The notes beneath the pieces were generated by a model. That model did no database searches and was not told the origin of the DNA. It worked only from the letters and a program-made list of their open reading frames with translations. Positions 25,926 through 37,400 of a DNA stretch of 64,000 nt are shown here, one piece after another. The stretch is from Phyto melanocephala (taxonomy: Eukaryota; Arthropoda; Insecta; Diptera; Rhinophoridae). The stretch lies in NCBI GenBank assembly GCA_941918925.1, contig OW799235.1:19166701-19230700 (forward strand), given 5' to 3'. How positions within the stretch are numbered: position 1 is the first letter of the stretch; each line of letters starts with the position of its first letter. Made by a program: the position numbers and the translations under genes.

Positions 25926-26589
25926 TTTAGACGATTAAGTAAATTTTTAAATTGCGAATATCTGTTATTCTGGTATTAACTATAGGCACGCAAGTTGTTC
26001 CAAAGTTATTATTTTTTATTTTATTCAATTTGACGACTTATTAAACCTACAATTTGTAGACATATTTTGCAATTAATATGACTCAAAAATACTAGGTAGA
26101 ATATCGATTGCTATATTTGTGTACTTACAACTTATTTATATAAATGATTTCATTTCTCTGCTGATTCATTAAACTTACATCAATAGCTCACCTCTTGAGA
26201 TTCTACAAACAAACTGGATATTAAGTTTTTGAATCACTTGAAATAATTTATGCAAATTTAAGAATAAAAATATTTATGTTCGATTTGTTTTTTATACAAA
26301 AAATTATAAACATATTTTTTCATAATTTATATGCATAAAATATATGACGTTCACTTTGACTAACATTTGCTTTAAAAAAGAAAGAAAAAAATGTTAATTT
26401 AAATAACAGCAGGAGCTTTAACCTACAAACCAAGAACAATTTTGTTGTGCCGTTAAAAAAACAAAACCAAGTACATATATAGAATATTCTAAATATATAT
26501 TTTCATGTCATTAAGTGTGATATTTATTACCCCGAAAAAAAATTAGCATTCAAATAATTTATAAAAAAGCTTAGTAATCTAAATATATA

Positions 26590-29287
26590 TTTATGTATAT
26601 AAAAATAAATTGGCGTATGTTAGTCACGCCATTACTAGAGAATGCATACACCGATTTGGCTAATTGTTTCTTACTATATTCGTTCATGTTCAAATAAGGT
26701 TCTTACAGAGGGTTTTTCTTAAAATTTAAAGTAGGCGTGGCACATCCCATACAAAACTAACAGTTTTTGGCGGATATCCATATAACGGCCAGACCGATTT
26801 GGGTAATTTTTTCTACACTAGTCCTTCAAGCTTAAGTAAGGTTCTTACGGTTTTTCTTAAAATTTAAAGTGGGCATATAGTTTTTGCCGCACAGATAACG
26901 GCCAGACTGATTTTACTATTTTTTCTTAAAATAATTAAAACCAAGTACGATTTTTAAGGACAGCCCGTCTTAAAATTTGAAGTGGGCGTGGGATTCCCCA
27001 TACTAAGCCAACAGTTTTTGCCGTATATTCAGATAACTGCCAGACTGATTTGGCTAATTTTCTTAATAATCCCTGAAGCGCAAAAAATAAATTGATACTG
27101 TAACAAATCACATATAATTTGTATGCTTTACCAATTTCACAAGGGAACAATGTTTTTGTTGATTAAGAACTTAATGTTGCTGTGAAGGATATTTAAGACG
27201 CTGAATTCAAATCTGCATTTGATTTTTTTCTAACAGCTCGACTTTTTGCGATATACCGTTATGTCCAAAATTAAGGCACTTCCACTACACATATTGGAAT
27301 AACTTGAAAATGTTTTATCCTATTCAGTTGAACATTAACAATTTTATATTTAAGTCGTGCTCACATTGCTTTTAAATTTGCCCAATACTTTCAAAGATAT
27401 TGGGAATGTCGTGGCAAAAAAATGTGTTCTGTAAACAAAATTTTAACAGTTTTGATTTCTTAAAACTTCTTAAACAAATAAAACCATAAAAATCCCGTTT
27501 TTTTGCGAGCGTATAGGCAATAATGTTCCGAACAAAACGATCCATATTTCGGTTTTTTTAAGATACTACTGTGCGAGGGCTCCGATTAAGGTGATCGATT
27601 ATTTGAAATTTTTAGGAAACCGGTTTTCAAATAGTTTGAAACTTAGAATTTAAAAAAAACCGGTTGCTTTTTTAAAAATTTGGAAAAACCCGGTTAACCG
27701 TTCGAATACATAAAATGTAATTCTTTTTTATACCCATGACACAGATACATACATAATTAGGTATAAACTAGTTTGTTCTATGGTTTAATTGCATTTTAAA
27801 TTGACACACATTCAATGGCATTATTATAAAATGCCGTTATTTAAAATAAGCATGTTAAAGGAGACACTTTTTACCAAAAAGTAACCAAAAAGTTCAGTTT
27901 ATGCTTCCATTACCTTTAAATTTTAAGGTTAGGTTTATAAACTTAAAAATGCCATTGTTTCTCTACATGAAACAAAATATGACATCTAAATTGTGATTTA
28001 TATATTTTTCTGCTTCGATCTTTTTAATTTTTTTTAAGTTTGAATTTTCAAATATTAGTGACACAAAACAGTAAATAAATCACCAAAAATTTTATTTCGT
28101 TTTGTAAAATTTTTTAAGAACTAAATTAATTAAAAGTTATCGCTTTTACTCTGGTACTGCTGTATTAAAAAAATATAAACTTTGTTACAAGGAGGTTGCA
28201 ATAGCACTTTATGCTCACGGTAGTCAAATTTACCTTTTACTAACATTAACTTTATAGGCAAGTTGTAAAAATGTCCCTTTGTGTGCGAAGCTATTTTAGT
28301 ATAAAAGTCATATGTTATCAGAGATAATAGATAAGCTATGGGTAGGTAGTCTTTAGTACAAGTTTATAGATTTCGTATATGCAAAATATTATGAAATTCG
28401 AAAAAAGGATCAAAAAGTATTGCATAGTACAAAAACTTGATCAAAAAACTTTTACATTTGAAACAACAAATAAATTTCTTACAATATTATGGAAGAGTAT
28501 TTAATAAATTTTCTGGTTTTTGGAAATTTTTTGAGTAACAAATTGATATGTTTGGCTACAAAGATAAATGAACATAAAACTAAAAATGAAAAAACCCGGT
28601 TTCTGTGAGTAAAAAAACCGGTGTATTCGACATTGGAAAAATTAACATTAAAAAAAACCGCCAGCTGAAGGAGTAAATAACCGGGTTTTCCACCGGTTGT
28701 AAAATCGAGTCGATCACCCTAGCTCTGATGTATGTATGTATATTTAGCGATTTGTATTAGAATTATAAAAAAGTCATAAACGTTCTTTCCTTAATTTTAA
28801 AATGAGATACCTTCACTTAATAAACGCGAAACGCGTTAATCGATTCTTATGACTAATGTGGCATTTTGTTCATATGTTATGTGGCTTTACGTGAAAGTAA
28901 TAAAACTTTACACTTTTTTTCCATTTTTGAAGCTTTCATTATTTTGTTTTATTAAAAAAAATTCGATTTTTAAATCAACAACCATTACTCAGTAATTTTT
29001 TTTTATTTTGATTTGTTTAATTGATTGTTTTTTAAAGGTAAGAATAATTCGAAAATCGCTTAATGTGGAGTATAGTTATGATTTCTTGAACTTTTAATTT
29101 TTGAAAAATGTCAAAAATGCGATTAGAACCTGTAACGTATGGGAGGTGTAATCCTCACATAATCTTTAAACAAAATATCCATAAGAACCTTACTATTTTT
29201 TTATATTTATAATAGTAGATATATAGATAGATTACCCGATAGATAAATGCTTGCATATGTCCAGAAAACCGTACCGGGATTGCTAGT
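26590..29287 (+). mobile_element. Possible old Helitron-like element with internal tandem repeats and a nested insert
   Basis: Diverged tandem units of roughly 130-150 bases (about 26640-27070) each contain an AAAATTTAAAGTGGGCGTG-like block and a GGCCAGACCGATTTGG-like block. A candidate Helitron-type 3' end, CCGTACCGGGATTGCTAG|T, lies at 29269-29287. The ACCGG-rich element copy 2 interrupts the middle. The 5' boundary is a guess based on a TATGTATATAAAAATAAATT start-like sequence. The tandem units are clear; the Helitron assignment is inference. Confidence 0.35.
27587..28721 (-). mobile_element. ACCGG-rich terminal-repeat element, copy 2
   Basis: On the minus strand it starts TAGGGTGATCGACTCG and ends with the reverse complement of TAAGGTGATCGATTA, so the termini are inverted repeats around GGTGATCGA. 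Both subterminal zones carry AACCGGTTTTTT-type motifs. It is collinear with copy 1 but about 400 bases longer, with less deletion in the middle. No transposase frame is visible. Confidence 0.65.
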
Positions 29288-30600
29288 TAACAGCATATAC
29301 TGCTAAAAAAAATAATATCTAAAGTCTTATGTTATCGTAATTGACTTTTTAAAAAATAATAGGAATTTTTATTAAAATAAAAATATTTTAATATTTTTTT
29401 TTTTTTGCTTAAAAAAATATTTTATGTACACCTAAGCAAAATCTAGTATAAAGAGTATTTTCAGTTAAATGTAGTTAGTTTCCTTAGCAAACAAAATCTA
29501 CTTCGTCACTTGATTTTGCCAAAATCTACTCAAAGTTTTACAAGACTTCGTGATGCCTAAAGAAAAATTCGACAAAATAAGGTGGCTGCAGTTGGGCAAG
29601 TAATTTATTGTTTAAAATTTTTATTTATGGAGCTTGAGTTTTAGTGGCACAGAGTATAAAGAACTTCTGACACCTTCTTGTAAATTAATAAACTGTTGTT
29701 GAAACAATATCTTGTAAAACGACAAAAACAAAAGTGTGATACATTTTAATTCAAATCAACTACTTAGATTACGGTCAGGTGAAACTCTGCTATAGGGTGT
29801 GATACAAATTTGTATGGATTAATTTAAATTATTGTTAATTGCTTTCTGTTATTTCTGTTTACGAAATTAGAAAACGTAGACAAATATACAAACATATTGT
29901 ACCAATATCTTATTTAGTACAATTAAGTAATCTGCCCAGGTTTAGTAATTTTATATGGCAACTTATCATTAATGCTGACATTGAAATACTAAAAAAAAAA
30001 TAGAGAAATAGACTACAAGCTGCAATATTTTGCGGCTTAATACAAACAAAGAATTAACTGAATTCACAAAATTTCATTGCTATAGCATAAATATATTAAG
30101 TACGTTATTATAGAAATTGTAATTGTGATATCATAATCGATTTAAAAACTAGCACGTAGTACCTTAATTTTCTTTATGTGTGAATCGTTTATACATATTC
30201 AATACTGAATTGTTTTTATGTAAGTGTACAAATTCAATTTTATGTATCTTTTTTATATTCTTGATAAGTTTAATGAAAAATAATATAAATTTAAAAAAAT
30301 TGTCTTAGTACCATTAACCTAAAAAAAGTAATATTTTTCTGCTATTTGGTTTAAATTTTAAATTTCATGATGCCAGCCCTGGCACATATGTTGCTAGGAA
30401 GATTAAAAGCTGTTATCTTAAAACCGCAAGTACTTACATTCCACCTCCGTGCTTTTTTTAGCGGTCATACATTTTAGTTTAAGTATATCTGTGTTGTTGT
30501 TGTTTTTTTCCCAAATACTAAACAAACATTTAATATTGCTTTTTTTAAGATAAAGTTTATTCAATGACAAATTCTTTTTAAATTAATGTGGCATTTGTTT
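29288..30600. other. AT-rich DNA, no gene seen
   Basis: Unique-looking sequence with poly-T and poly-A runs; no coding frame, RNA gene or terminal repeats recognised. Confidence 0.35.
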
Positions 30601-30779
30601 TTCTATCCTTAACACGACAGTGTAAAAGGCTATAAATAAGTTTGTCAGTCCGTTTTTTATATCTACGATATTCATTTTAGAACCTATATAGTATATGCTT
30701 ATATACTGAAGCCTTGCAGAGGAATTGATTTAACTGAGTGCGTCTGTCCGTGTGTATGGTGCAATCACATTTTTTATAG

Positions 30780-31600
30780 CCACCACCAAAAAATAGTGTG
30801 GGAGTATATTAATTTTATCATTCCGTTTGTAACACAATAAAATATCCATTTTAAATTCCATAAACTATATATTTTCTGAGTCCTAGTTTTATTTTAGGAC
30901 GATCAAGTTATGTCCCTCTGTCTTTCCGCATTTTTGCCTGTCCGTCTGTTTAAAGCACAACAGGGGCCGAATTACGGCATTCGATCACGATCGGAATTTT
31001 ACTCGAACGATCGAGTTCGCTGTGCTTTAGGTATAGAGATTCTAATAAGAATTTTACAATTTCGATCAATTTCGAATGCCGTAATTCTGCCCCAGAGCTC
31101 GAACCAAAAAAGTTAGGGGGCTTAAATTTTACCAGAATATTTCTTATACGCAAAGTTTGTTTGTTGGGCTAATTCTGAAACTATATATTTTCTGAGTCCT
31201 GGTTTAATTTTAGCACGATCTAGTTATGTCCGTCTGTCTTTCCATCTGTTTGTCTATCCGACTGTTGAAAGCACGTCCGAGTAAGAATACTTCTTAGACG
31301 CAAGGTTTGTGTGGTGGTCTAATTCTGAATATTAGCAAGAGAGTTATAGGTTGTAAAGCAAGAGTAGTTAAAAAAAACAATGTCCTTCCAACATCAAATA
31401 AAATCTGATTGTGTCTAAGAGCATTGACGTAGAGCGATGAAACTTTAGACAAAGTTTATGGAAAAATCAAGGACTATATTGAAATATCTAAGTTGAATTT
31501 ATTAGAAAAAATAATACTGACACGCCTCTTTTAACGCCCTCATTCAGTTCTTCAGTAACTAGTATGTGGTTAGAAATATACTAAATCCTTTAACTTCTTA
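30780..31600. repeat. Composite old repeat with duplicated TCTGAGTCCT block
   Basis: The block ACTATATATTTTCTGAGTCC occurs at about 30863 and again at about 31180. Each is followed by TTTTAGNACGATC(A/T)AGTTATGTCC and a (G/T)TCTGTCTTTCC run. The first copy is interrupted by the palindromic element at 30963-31093. The part 31340-31590 is the reverse complement of the repeat at 23.8-24.4 kb (ATGTCCTTCCAACATC). Confidence 0.55.
30963..31093. mobile_element. 131-bp palindromic miniature element
   Basis: The left arm GGGGCCGAATTACGGCATTC and right arm GAATGCCGTAATTCTGCCCC are inverted repeats with one mismatch, and both continue inward to GATCG/CGATC. It breaks the old repeat after AAAGCAC; the unbroken sister sequence is at about 31268. 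It encodes nothing and looks like a miniature inverted-repeat transposable element. Confidence 0.75.
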
Positions 31601-31997
31601 CTAGTTATTTAGCTAAGGCACCTAGAGTATGTTGTCCCAATAAAAGTTCTCAACACAGTTATTGCCTGAAATTCAAACATTATAAAAACAATATTTCAAA
31701 AAAAGCAACTCATTCCTGTTAATTTGATTAAAATTAAGCATTAAGCAATATTTGCTTTAAATAAATAAAAATGTTTTAAAAATTTTTAATTTAAAGAAAC
31801 AGATTTCAAAAATATTTTAATTTTAACCCCCTCCACTGTTACCACAACAATTTGTGCTCAATTGATTTTGCACATATTGCATTAATTAATTAATTACTTA
31901 ATTTGCATATAAATTATGTACATACATACATTCATATATCTTGAATACAATAAAACAAACAATTAATCAAAATATTATTTTTTTATTTTATTTGCAG

Positions 31998-32436
31998 GCA
32001 TCTCATTCACTCAACACATAAATCAGTTTCTCTAGTGTTAAAGCGTGATTGATAATTTTTTTTTATTCATTCAATTATAAATTAATATTCAAATTTACAA
32101 ATTACCATACAGAAAAGCATCAAATATAAATGTTATTGTTTGTCCTCTATCGAGAATTTTTATCAGCCGCTTGATTGCCTTAAATTATATAAGTACATAT
32201 AAAACAAAAAAAAAATACAAAAAAACAAATCTGTTAAATTTTTAACGAAAATACAAGAAGCAAGGTCATTTTAATAAATTCTTCTGAAAGCAAATTTTAT
32301 AAATAAAGAAGTTTAAAATATTTAAAAAAAAAATTATTTAAAGAAAGAAATTAAAAAAGTTTGTTTATTGATTAAAATCTTATAAAAAAAAATAATAATA
32401 ATTTTTTTATTGAGTAAAATAAAACAATAACAAAAA
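31998..32436 (+). promoter_or_regulatory. Putative 5' leader of the exon at 32437
   Basis: A T-rich tract ends in TTTATTTTATTTGCAG (AG at 31996-31997), a good 3' splice site, which would begin an exon at 31998. Alternatively transcription starts here: TCATTC (32003) and TCAGTT (32023) both fit the fly initiator TCAKTY. The leader up to the ATG is AT-rich and non-coding. The choice between a spliced and a transcription-initiated 5' end cannot be made from sequence. Confidence 0.45.
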
Positions 32437-32554
32437 ATGTTGTCAACAACAAATATGCCGCCACTAAAACAGTATCAACGGAATTGGTGTGTCAACTTTA
32501 TATGGCTGGTGCTGATCTTAATTGCAATAAGTGGTGAATATTTAGTTAAAGCAG
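32437..32554 (+). CDS. First coding exon of a secreted or membrane protein (partial gene)
   Basis: The ATG at 32437 has the context CAAAAA-ATG, close to the fly consensus, and no other ATG lies in the frame just upstream. The exon encodes 39 residues plus one base. The sequence begins MLSTTNMPPLKQYQRNW, then a hydrophobic core CVNFIWLVLILIAIS (about residues 18-32), then GEYLVKA. A basic n-region followed by an 11-15 residue hydrophobic core is what a signal peptide or signal anchor looks like. The exon ends GCAG|GTGAGT at 32554/32555, a near-perfect 5' splice site, leaving phase 1. Codon use is less A/T-biased than the chance frames around it. No further exon was recognised downstream, so the next exon probably lies beyond the window or is too short to see. 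I do not recognise the gene. Alternative: a chance frame, but start, signal peptide and donor together make that unlikely. Confidence 0.72.
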
Positions 32555-32699
32555 GTGAGTTCAAGCTGAAATATTTTTAATAATTATTACAACAAACTAT
32601 GTTTATTTATTGTTTTTGTTTAGAAAAATTAATATTACAAAAATTTATTATTAACGTTTTGATAATTAAAAATTATTTTTGAAACTATATCTTGTCAGA

Positions 32700-33154
32700 T
32701 GTTCATAGTCTCAGCAAATGGCTTCTAACTCTTTTGACTTTTATACAAAAAAAAATTTTTAATTTCGGTTGAAAAGCAAATGAAATCTTTAAACAAGTTT
32801 TCTGTTGATTATTCCAAAACTTTTGTTTTTTTGTTAAATAAAATTCAATGCGAAATATTAAATACTTGGAAATTAGTACTTCTGATGCATCCGACAATTT
32901 TAAAATGCAAGTTTGAAATGTCACTTCTATCTTCTAAAATATATAATGGTTTAGTATAAAAGCGCATCAAATTTTTACAACAAAGTTCAACTATACAAAA
33001 AAAAACCATTTTTGTCGTCCGACAAATTTTAGGAAAATTTTTAAAAAATAATACTTTCGTGGCATCCGAAAATTTAAAAATGCAATTTTTGAAGGTCACC
33101 TTATTTTCTAAAATACCTCATAGTTTGCTGTACAAATCAATTAAATTTGTATAT
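32700..33154. repeat. Decayed satellite-like units, period about 177 bp
   Basis: GATGCATCCGACAATTTTAA at about 32885 recurs as GTGGCATCCGAAAATTTAAA at about 33061. Both are followed by ATGCAA, GGTCAC-type, CTTCTAAAATA-type and AAATCAATTAAATTT-type blocks and by a GTCGTCCGACAAATTTT motif (33014). Related units recur at 34096-34185, 36780-37210 and 40060-40350, separated by inserted mobile elements. Confidence 0.6.
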
Positions 33155-34097
33155 CAACAAGTAAGAGTGCTATATTCTGATAATACCCTTCACCATCATG
33201 TGCATAAGAAGGTATAATCCCACATCGTAGCTTAACCCATATTTCATGTTATACACCATATTTCCTTATTATTTCCGACGCCATCCTTGATTTTGAATTT
33301 TTACGAAGTTATCTGTATTCTAATGGTCAAGCCCTTTAATTTTATACCCTTATTGATGGGGTTAAAGAAAATTTATCCGCCATTTTGTTTTTAACGCCAT
33401 CTTGGATTTTACCTTTTTTAATAATTTACTGTATTCTATTTGTCAAGCCATTTCATTTGATACCAATATTGAGGGGGTTCAAGAATTTACATTTTAAAAT
33501 ACCAGATTCGACCCATATATAAATTTATTGTCCGCCATTTTGCAGTGGCGGCCTACATGAATTTTAATTTTTTACAGTGCTTGTATTGCGCTAGTCAGGT
33601 CCTTTCGGATAATACCATAATTGACTCTCTCGGTTGTCTAGAAGCTGAAAAAATTGGTTTTTGTTTGTATATTTTTGGAATATGTATATATATTTAAAAA
33701 AAAATTGTTTGCCTATAACTTTACCGCTTAGAGCCCACTTTATCCAAAATTTTCACGAATATCTCTAGAGGCATATTATATCTACAAATAGTAGCATATA
33801 AATTATTCTATGACTGAAAAATTTTAATTTTGGTGGTAAAAATATGGGAAAAAACAAAGGAAGTCGTGTTTATTTGCTCATATCTCAGAAAGTTATTGGG
33901 CGATTGTGCTAAATTACAATACCTATTCATCTCCGGATATTTCCAAAAGACAGACAGACGGTCAGGGCTTAATCGACTCCTCTATTCATATGCTTTCAGA
34001 AAATATTTATTTTATTGGGTTGGAAATGAAAATTTTAGAAATTACAAACGGAATGACAAAGTTATATATACCCTTGTGCACCACAGGTGAAGACTAT
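33155..34097 (-). repeat. Interspersed repeat of the ATACCC...TTACTTGTTT group, minus copy
   Basis: In plus orientation it begins ACAAGTAAGAGTGCTATATT and ends TATATACCCTTGTGCACCAC. It contains GGCGTC-type ATGGCG blocks, ATATCTCAGAAAGTTATTGG and ACAGACAGACGGTCAGGGC. It splits a satellite-like unit: the first part of the unit ends at about 33154 and the rest resumes at about 34098. No coding sequence. Confidence 0.65.
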
Positions 34098-34190
34098 AAA
34101 AATAAACTACATTTATATTTTTACAAAAAATTATATTTATCGTCCGACAAAATTTTATCAAAGAATTTGTAAAATTTTTAATACTTAACG

Positions 34191-35475
34191 AGGCGAATTC
34201 ATACAGGTGAAATTATCAGCCCAGCTGATGGGGAAGCATTTTGTCAAAATATCTTTAATTCACCTTGAATTCATTTATTAATGCAGAGATGGAAAATGAG
34301 ATTTTGATTTTGGTATTAAACATTCAACTTGAATGTACTTTTTTATAATAAATGTACCAAAATTTATGAAAATTTGTTGCTTTTGCACCATTTATATACC
34401 GGTTGTTTTTTTCAGTGGTATAGAACTTCGAATTGAAATAAAACACAAGAAAATCGTTTTAATTACCATCAATTTGGCTTTATTGGAAGGATAATTTTAT
34501 GCCATTAATGTTTAAATATGATTTCAGGCATGTGGCCACCGCGGCTGGCTCGAATAAAGCCAATTCTACAGGTCCAATTTTTAACCACTTTTTCGAGCAT
34601 ATGGGGCCGTATGTCGGCAATAACGCCACAAATGTTGGCTTTCAATTCCCCTAACGTTTCTGGTTTGTTGGCGTAGACGAGCGACTTCATATATCCCCAA
34701 AGAAAATAATCCAATGGTGTCAAATCACACGATCTTGGTGGCCAATTGACAGGTCCATTCAGCGAAATTATGTGCTCATCGAATGTTTCGTTCAATAAAT
34801 TGATTGTGGCGTGCGCTGTGTGGCATGTAGCGCCGTCTTGTTGGAACCACAACTCATCCACATTCATGCCATCCAATTCTGGAACAAAATAGTCGGTTAT
34901 CATGGCTCTATACCAGTCTCAATTAACGGTAACTGCCTCTCCAGCATTATATCGGAAGAAGTATGGCCCAGTGACTCCACCAGCCCATAGAGCACACCAA
35001 ACAGTCAGTTTTTGTGGATGTAATGGCGTGTCAAGGGTCTCATGTGGATTCTCTTCACTCCAAATGCGGCAATTTTGCTTGTTGACGTAGCCATTCAACC
35101 AAAAATGAGCCTCATCACTGAACAAAATTTTGCGATGAAAATCAGCATCGAGATCAATCTCATTTCGAAATAAATTTGCACGATTTGCAAGCGTTGTTCT
35201 TTTGTCAACCTGTTCATGATGAAATGGCAAACCAAACTGAACATAAATGACATTAGAGTTGCTAGATTTGGCCACAAAATGCCAGTTTTATCACTTTTCG
35301 AAAAACAAACCTGTAAAAAAAACACCCGGTATATTCTTTTGAAAAACCCAACTTTATTAAATTAATCAAATCACAATAACTTTTCCAACCAAGAATATAC
35401 GAATTGACCTTGAAAGAAAACATACCCTAAAAAGTTGCTTTGTTGTATGAATTCGCCGTTGCATATACCTGGATG
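34191..35475. mobile_element. GGCGAATTC-family terminal-repeat element, copy 2, interrupted
   Basis: Left part GAGGCGAATTCATACAGGTG to about 34396, right part from about 35332 ending AATTCGCCGTTGCATATACC. Its blocks are collinear with 18192-18528 (GCAGAGATGGAAAATGAG, AATTTGTTGCTT, CGAATTGACCTTGA). The mariner-type element at 34399-35329 sits between the halves at a TA dinucleotide. Confidence 0.65.
34399..35329 (-). mobile_element. Tc1/mariner-superfamily element with internal deletion
   Basis: The ends CCGGTTGTTTTTTTCAG and, reversed, CCGGGTGTTTTTTTTACAG are terminal inverted repeats. TA flanks both sides (34397-34398, 35330-35331), the hallmark target duplication of the superfamily. On the minus strand the start reads RLTKEQRLQIVQIYF. 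A deletion and frame change then lead directly to the catalytic core: FSDEAHFWLNG (first Asp), PQKLTVWCALWAGG, WFQQDGATCHTA (second Asp) and WPPRSCDLTPLDYFLWG, with the third Asp about 37 residues after the second. The C-terminus ends RGGHMPEIIF. The helix-turn-helix DNA-binding part is mostly missing and a frame break falls near 34910, so it is non-autonomous. Confidence 0.85.
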
Positions 35476-35559
35476 AATATAAATTAATACTTAAGAAAAA
35501 AAAAAAAATTATTTTTAATTTAATTTAAATTCAAATAAATAACAGAATATCAAGGAAAA

Positions 35560-35720
35560 GTTAGTTATCCGATACTAGCTGAGTGGAATGCATTTTCGAA
35601 ACCATTTACGGTTTTACCATCAGCTCTCTTTTGATCAGAACTACAAGTGTTGTGTGTAAATATCAACGATTTAACTCAGTGTTATATTGAAAGTTGAAAC
35701 ATGTCCTATATAATTTAATG
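35560..35720 (-). repeat. Decayed relative of the hammerhead repeat at 55985
   Basis: GAGTGGAATGCATTTTCGAA is shared with 55985-56002, and TGTAAATATCAACGATTTAA with 56056. On the minus strand the core reads CTGATGG (A9 changed to G), a stem II with TAAATG loop, then GAAA. Stem I has an A-A mismatch next to the core. It is probably an inactive copy. Confidence 0.6.
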
Positions 35721-35932
35721 ACTTTTATATATCACTCAGTTAGTAGGAAATTTACAAACATCTGTTTTTCTGTATTAATTTTGTTTAAGGTGTCGTCTAA
35801 GCAATTCGGAAGTATTAAGTTTGATTATGTCATATGTTTTTACCGAGATGAAATTAGTTGAACAACCAAGCCCTATTTTTTTGTTGCATTTCTTAATATT
35901 GCTACTGAACCTCCTTTTTATATTATTTTTAT

Positions 35933-36577
35933 TATACCCTTCACACAGTGAAAAAGGGTATATATAGGTTTGTCATTCCGTGTGAATTTTCTAAAATTTT
36001 CATTTCCGACCCCATAAAGTATAAATTTTCTGAAAGCTTATGAATAGGGGAGTCGAGCTCTGGAAGTCTGTCCGTCTGACCGTCTGACCGTCTGTCCGTG
36101 TGTATGTTGAAATCAACTTTTTGAAGCCCCTCGACATCGCTTGTGTGAGGTATTAAAATATCAGAAATATTAGGGAGTAGATCGGTATTGAAAATCAGAA
36201 ACATCGGTACATAAACAACTGAGATATGAGCAAAAACCCACGACCACCTCGATTTTTTTTTCACAAAAACAACATTACAACAACAACATACATACATACA
36301 TACCAACGTGTATACTGGTTAGAGTAAACATGCCATCGAGTCCCAGCTGAACCAAAAAAAAAATTATTTTTTTTTTTTAATTTTTTTTTTATTTTAATTT
36401 TTATTTAATATATTATTTATATATTTATTATTATTTTTTTTTTAATATTTTTTTTTAAATTTTTTTTGTTTTATATTTTTTATATATTTTTTTTTATTTT
36501 TTTTTATTGCATGACTACACGTTGTGAAGGGTATATAAGATTCGGCACGGCCGAATATAGCTCTCTTACTTGTTTTA
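35933..36577 (+). repeat. ATACCC...TTACTTGTTT interspersed repeat, copy 2
   Basis: Best preserved with 40788-41617. The order is ATACCCTTCACACAGTG, GGTTTGTCATTCCGTG, CTTATGAATAGGGGAG, a GTCTGACCGTCTG run, CATACATACATACATACC, a long A/T-only block, CACGTTGTGAAGGGTAT and the GGCACGGCCGAATATAGC end. ATACCCTTCAC at the start and GTGAAGGGTAT near the end are inverted copies, giving the element a terminal-repeat-like symmetry. Confidence 0.8.
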
Positions 36578-36719
36578 TTTAAGTTTCGGCTGTAAGTTGA
36601 ATGAGAACTCCGAACTCCAATACTATTTGAGTAAAATGCAATATGAATAGGAGGCTCAAATAAAATATTACAAAATACAGAAACATTATCATTCAATTAA
36701 AAAATATAATAAAAATTGA

Positions 36720-37400
36720 TAAAAAATTATTTAGAAAATTATTTTTCGAAAAATTATTTAAAAATAAAAAACAAATTTTTGTGTTTTGAACAGAATTTAT
36801 TACCTTCTTATTTAAAATCGTAGTCAAGTCGAAATCGTCATATAATGGCCAACGAGAAAATTTTGGTTACTTAATCAAATAAAGATTCAAAAGAATATAA
36901 ACAATTTTTGTCGACCGAAAATTTTTAATGATTTTTTCTGGTTGTAAACACAATCTCTCCCAATATTTTAAATTAAAATTTAAAAAAAGAACTTAAAAAT
37001 TTTTTTTAAGTAAGCAAAATTGTCAACTTTTAAAGATCACCCAGTTTTGTATGACATTTTAGGATTAAGTGTTAAAATTCATTAAATTGTTATAAAATAA
37101 ACAAAACAAAATTATTTAGTTAAAGAAATTTTTTGTTGCCCGACAACATTTTTTTACAGAATTTGAGAAATTTTTAAAACTAAAGAAAATCTAGATCTCT
37201 TTTCTCACTAAAAGAAATTATAAAAATTTAGATAATAATACAAAAAAAAAATTATATAAGCCCTAATAGCGAAAATAATGTAACAGGCATATTTTTAAAA
37301 ATTTACTTTTTAAAGCAAAATTGTTCTGCCTATTAAAATGTTGAATTTAAAGTTATAATAATTACAGAACTACAAGACATGTATTTTAAAAATTTCCAAT
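36720..37400. repeat. More units of the decayed GTCG-CCGACAAATTTT array
   Basis: Motifs TTTTTGTCGACCGAAAATTT (about 36906) and TTTTGTTGCCCGACAACATT (about 37133) occur with the same neighbouring blocks as at 32.7-33.1 kb (AAGATCACCCAGTTTTGTAT near 37039). The units are too diverged for exact borders. Confidence 0.45.

Noticed and set aside
35941..36306. 121-codon minus-strand frame
   Set aside because: Lies wholly within the non-coding ATACCC repeat; equivalent positions in other copies are not open.
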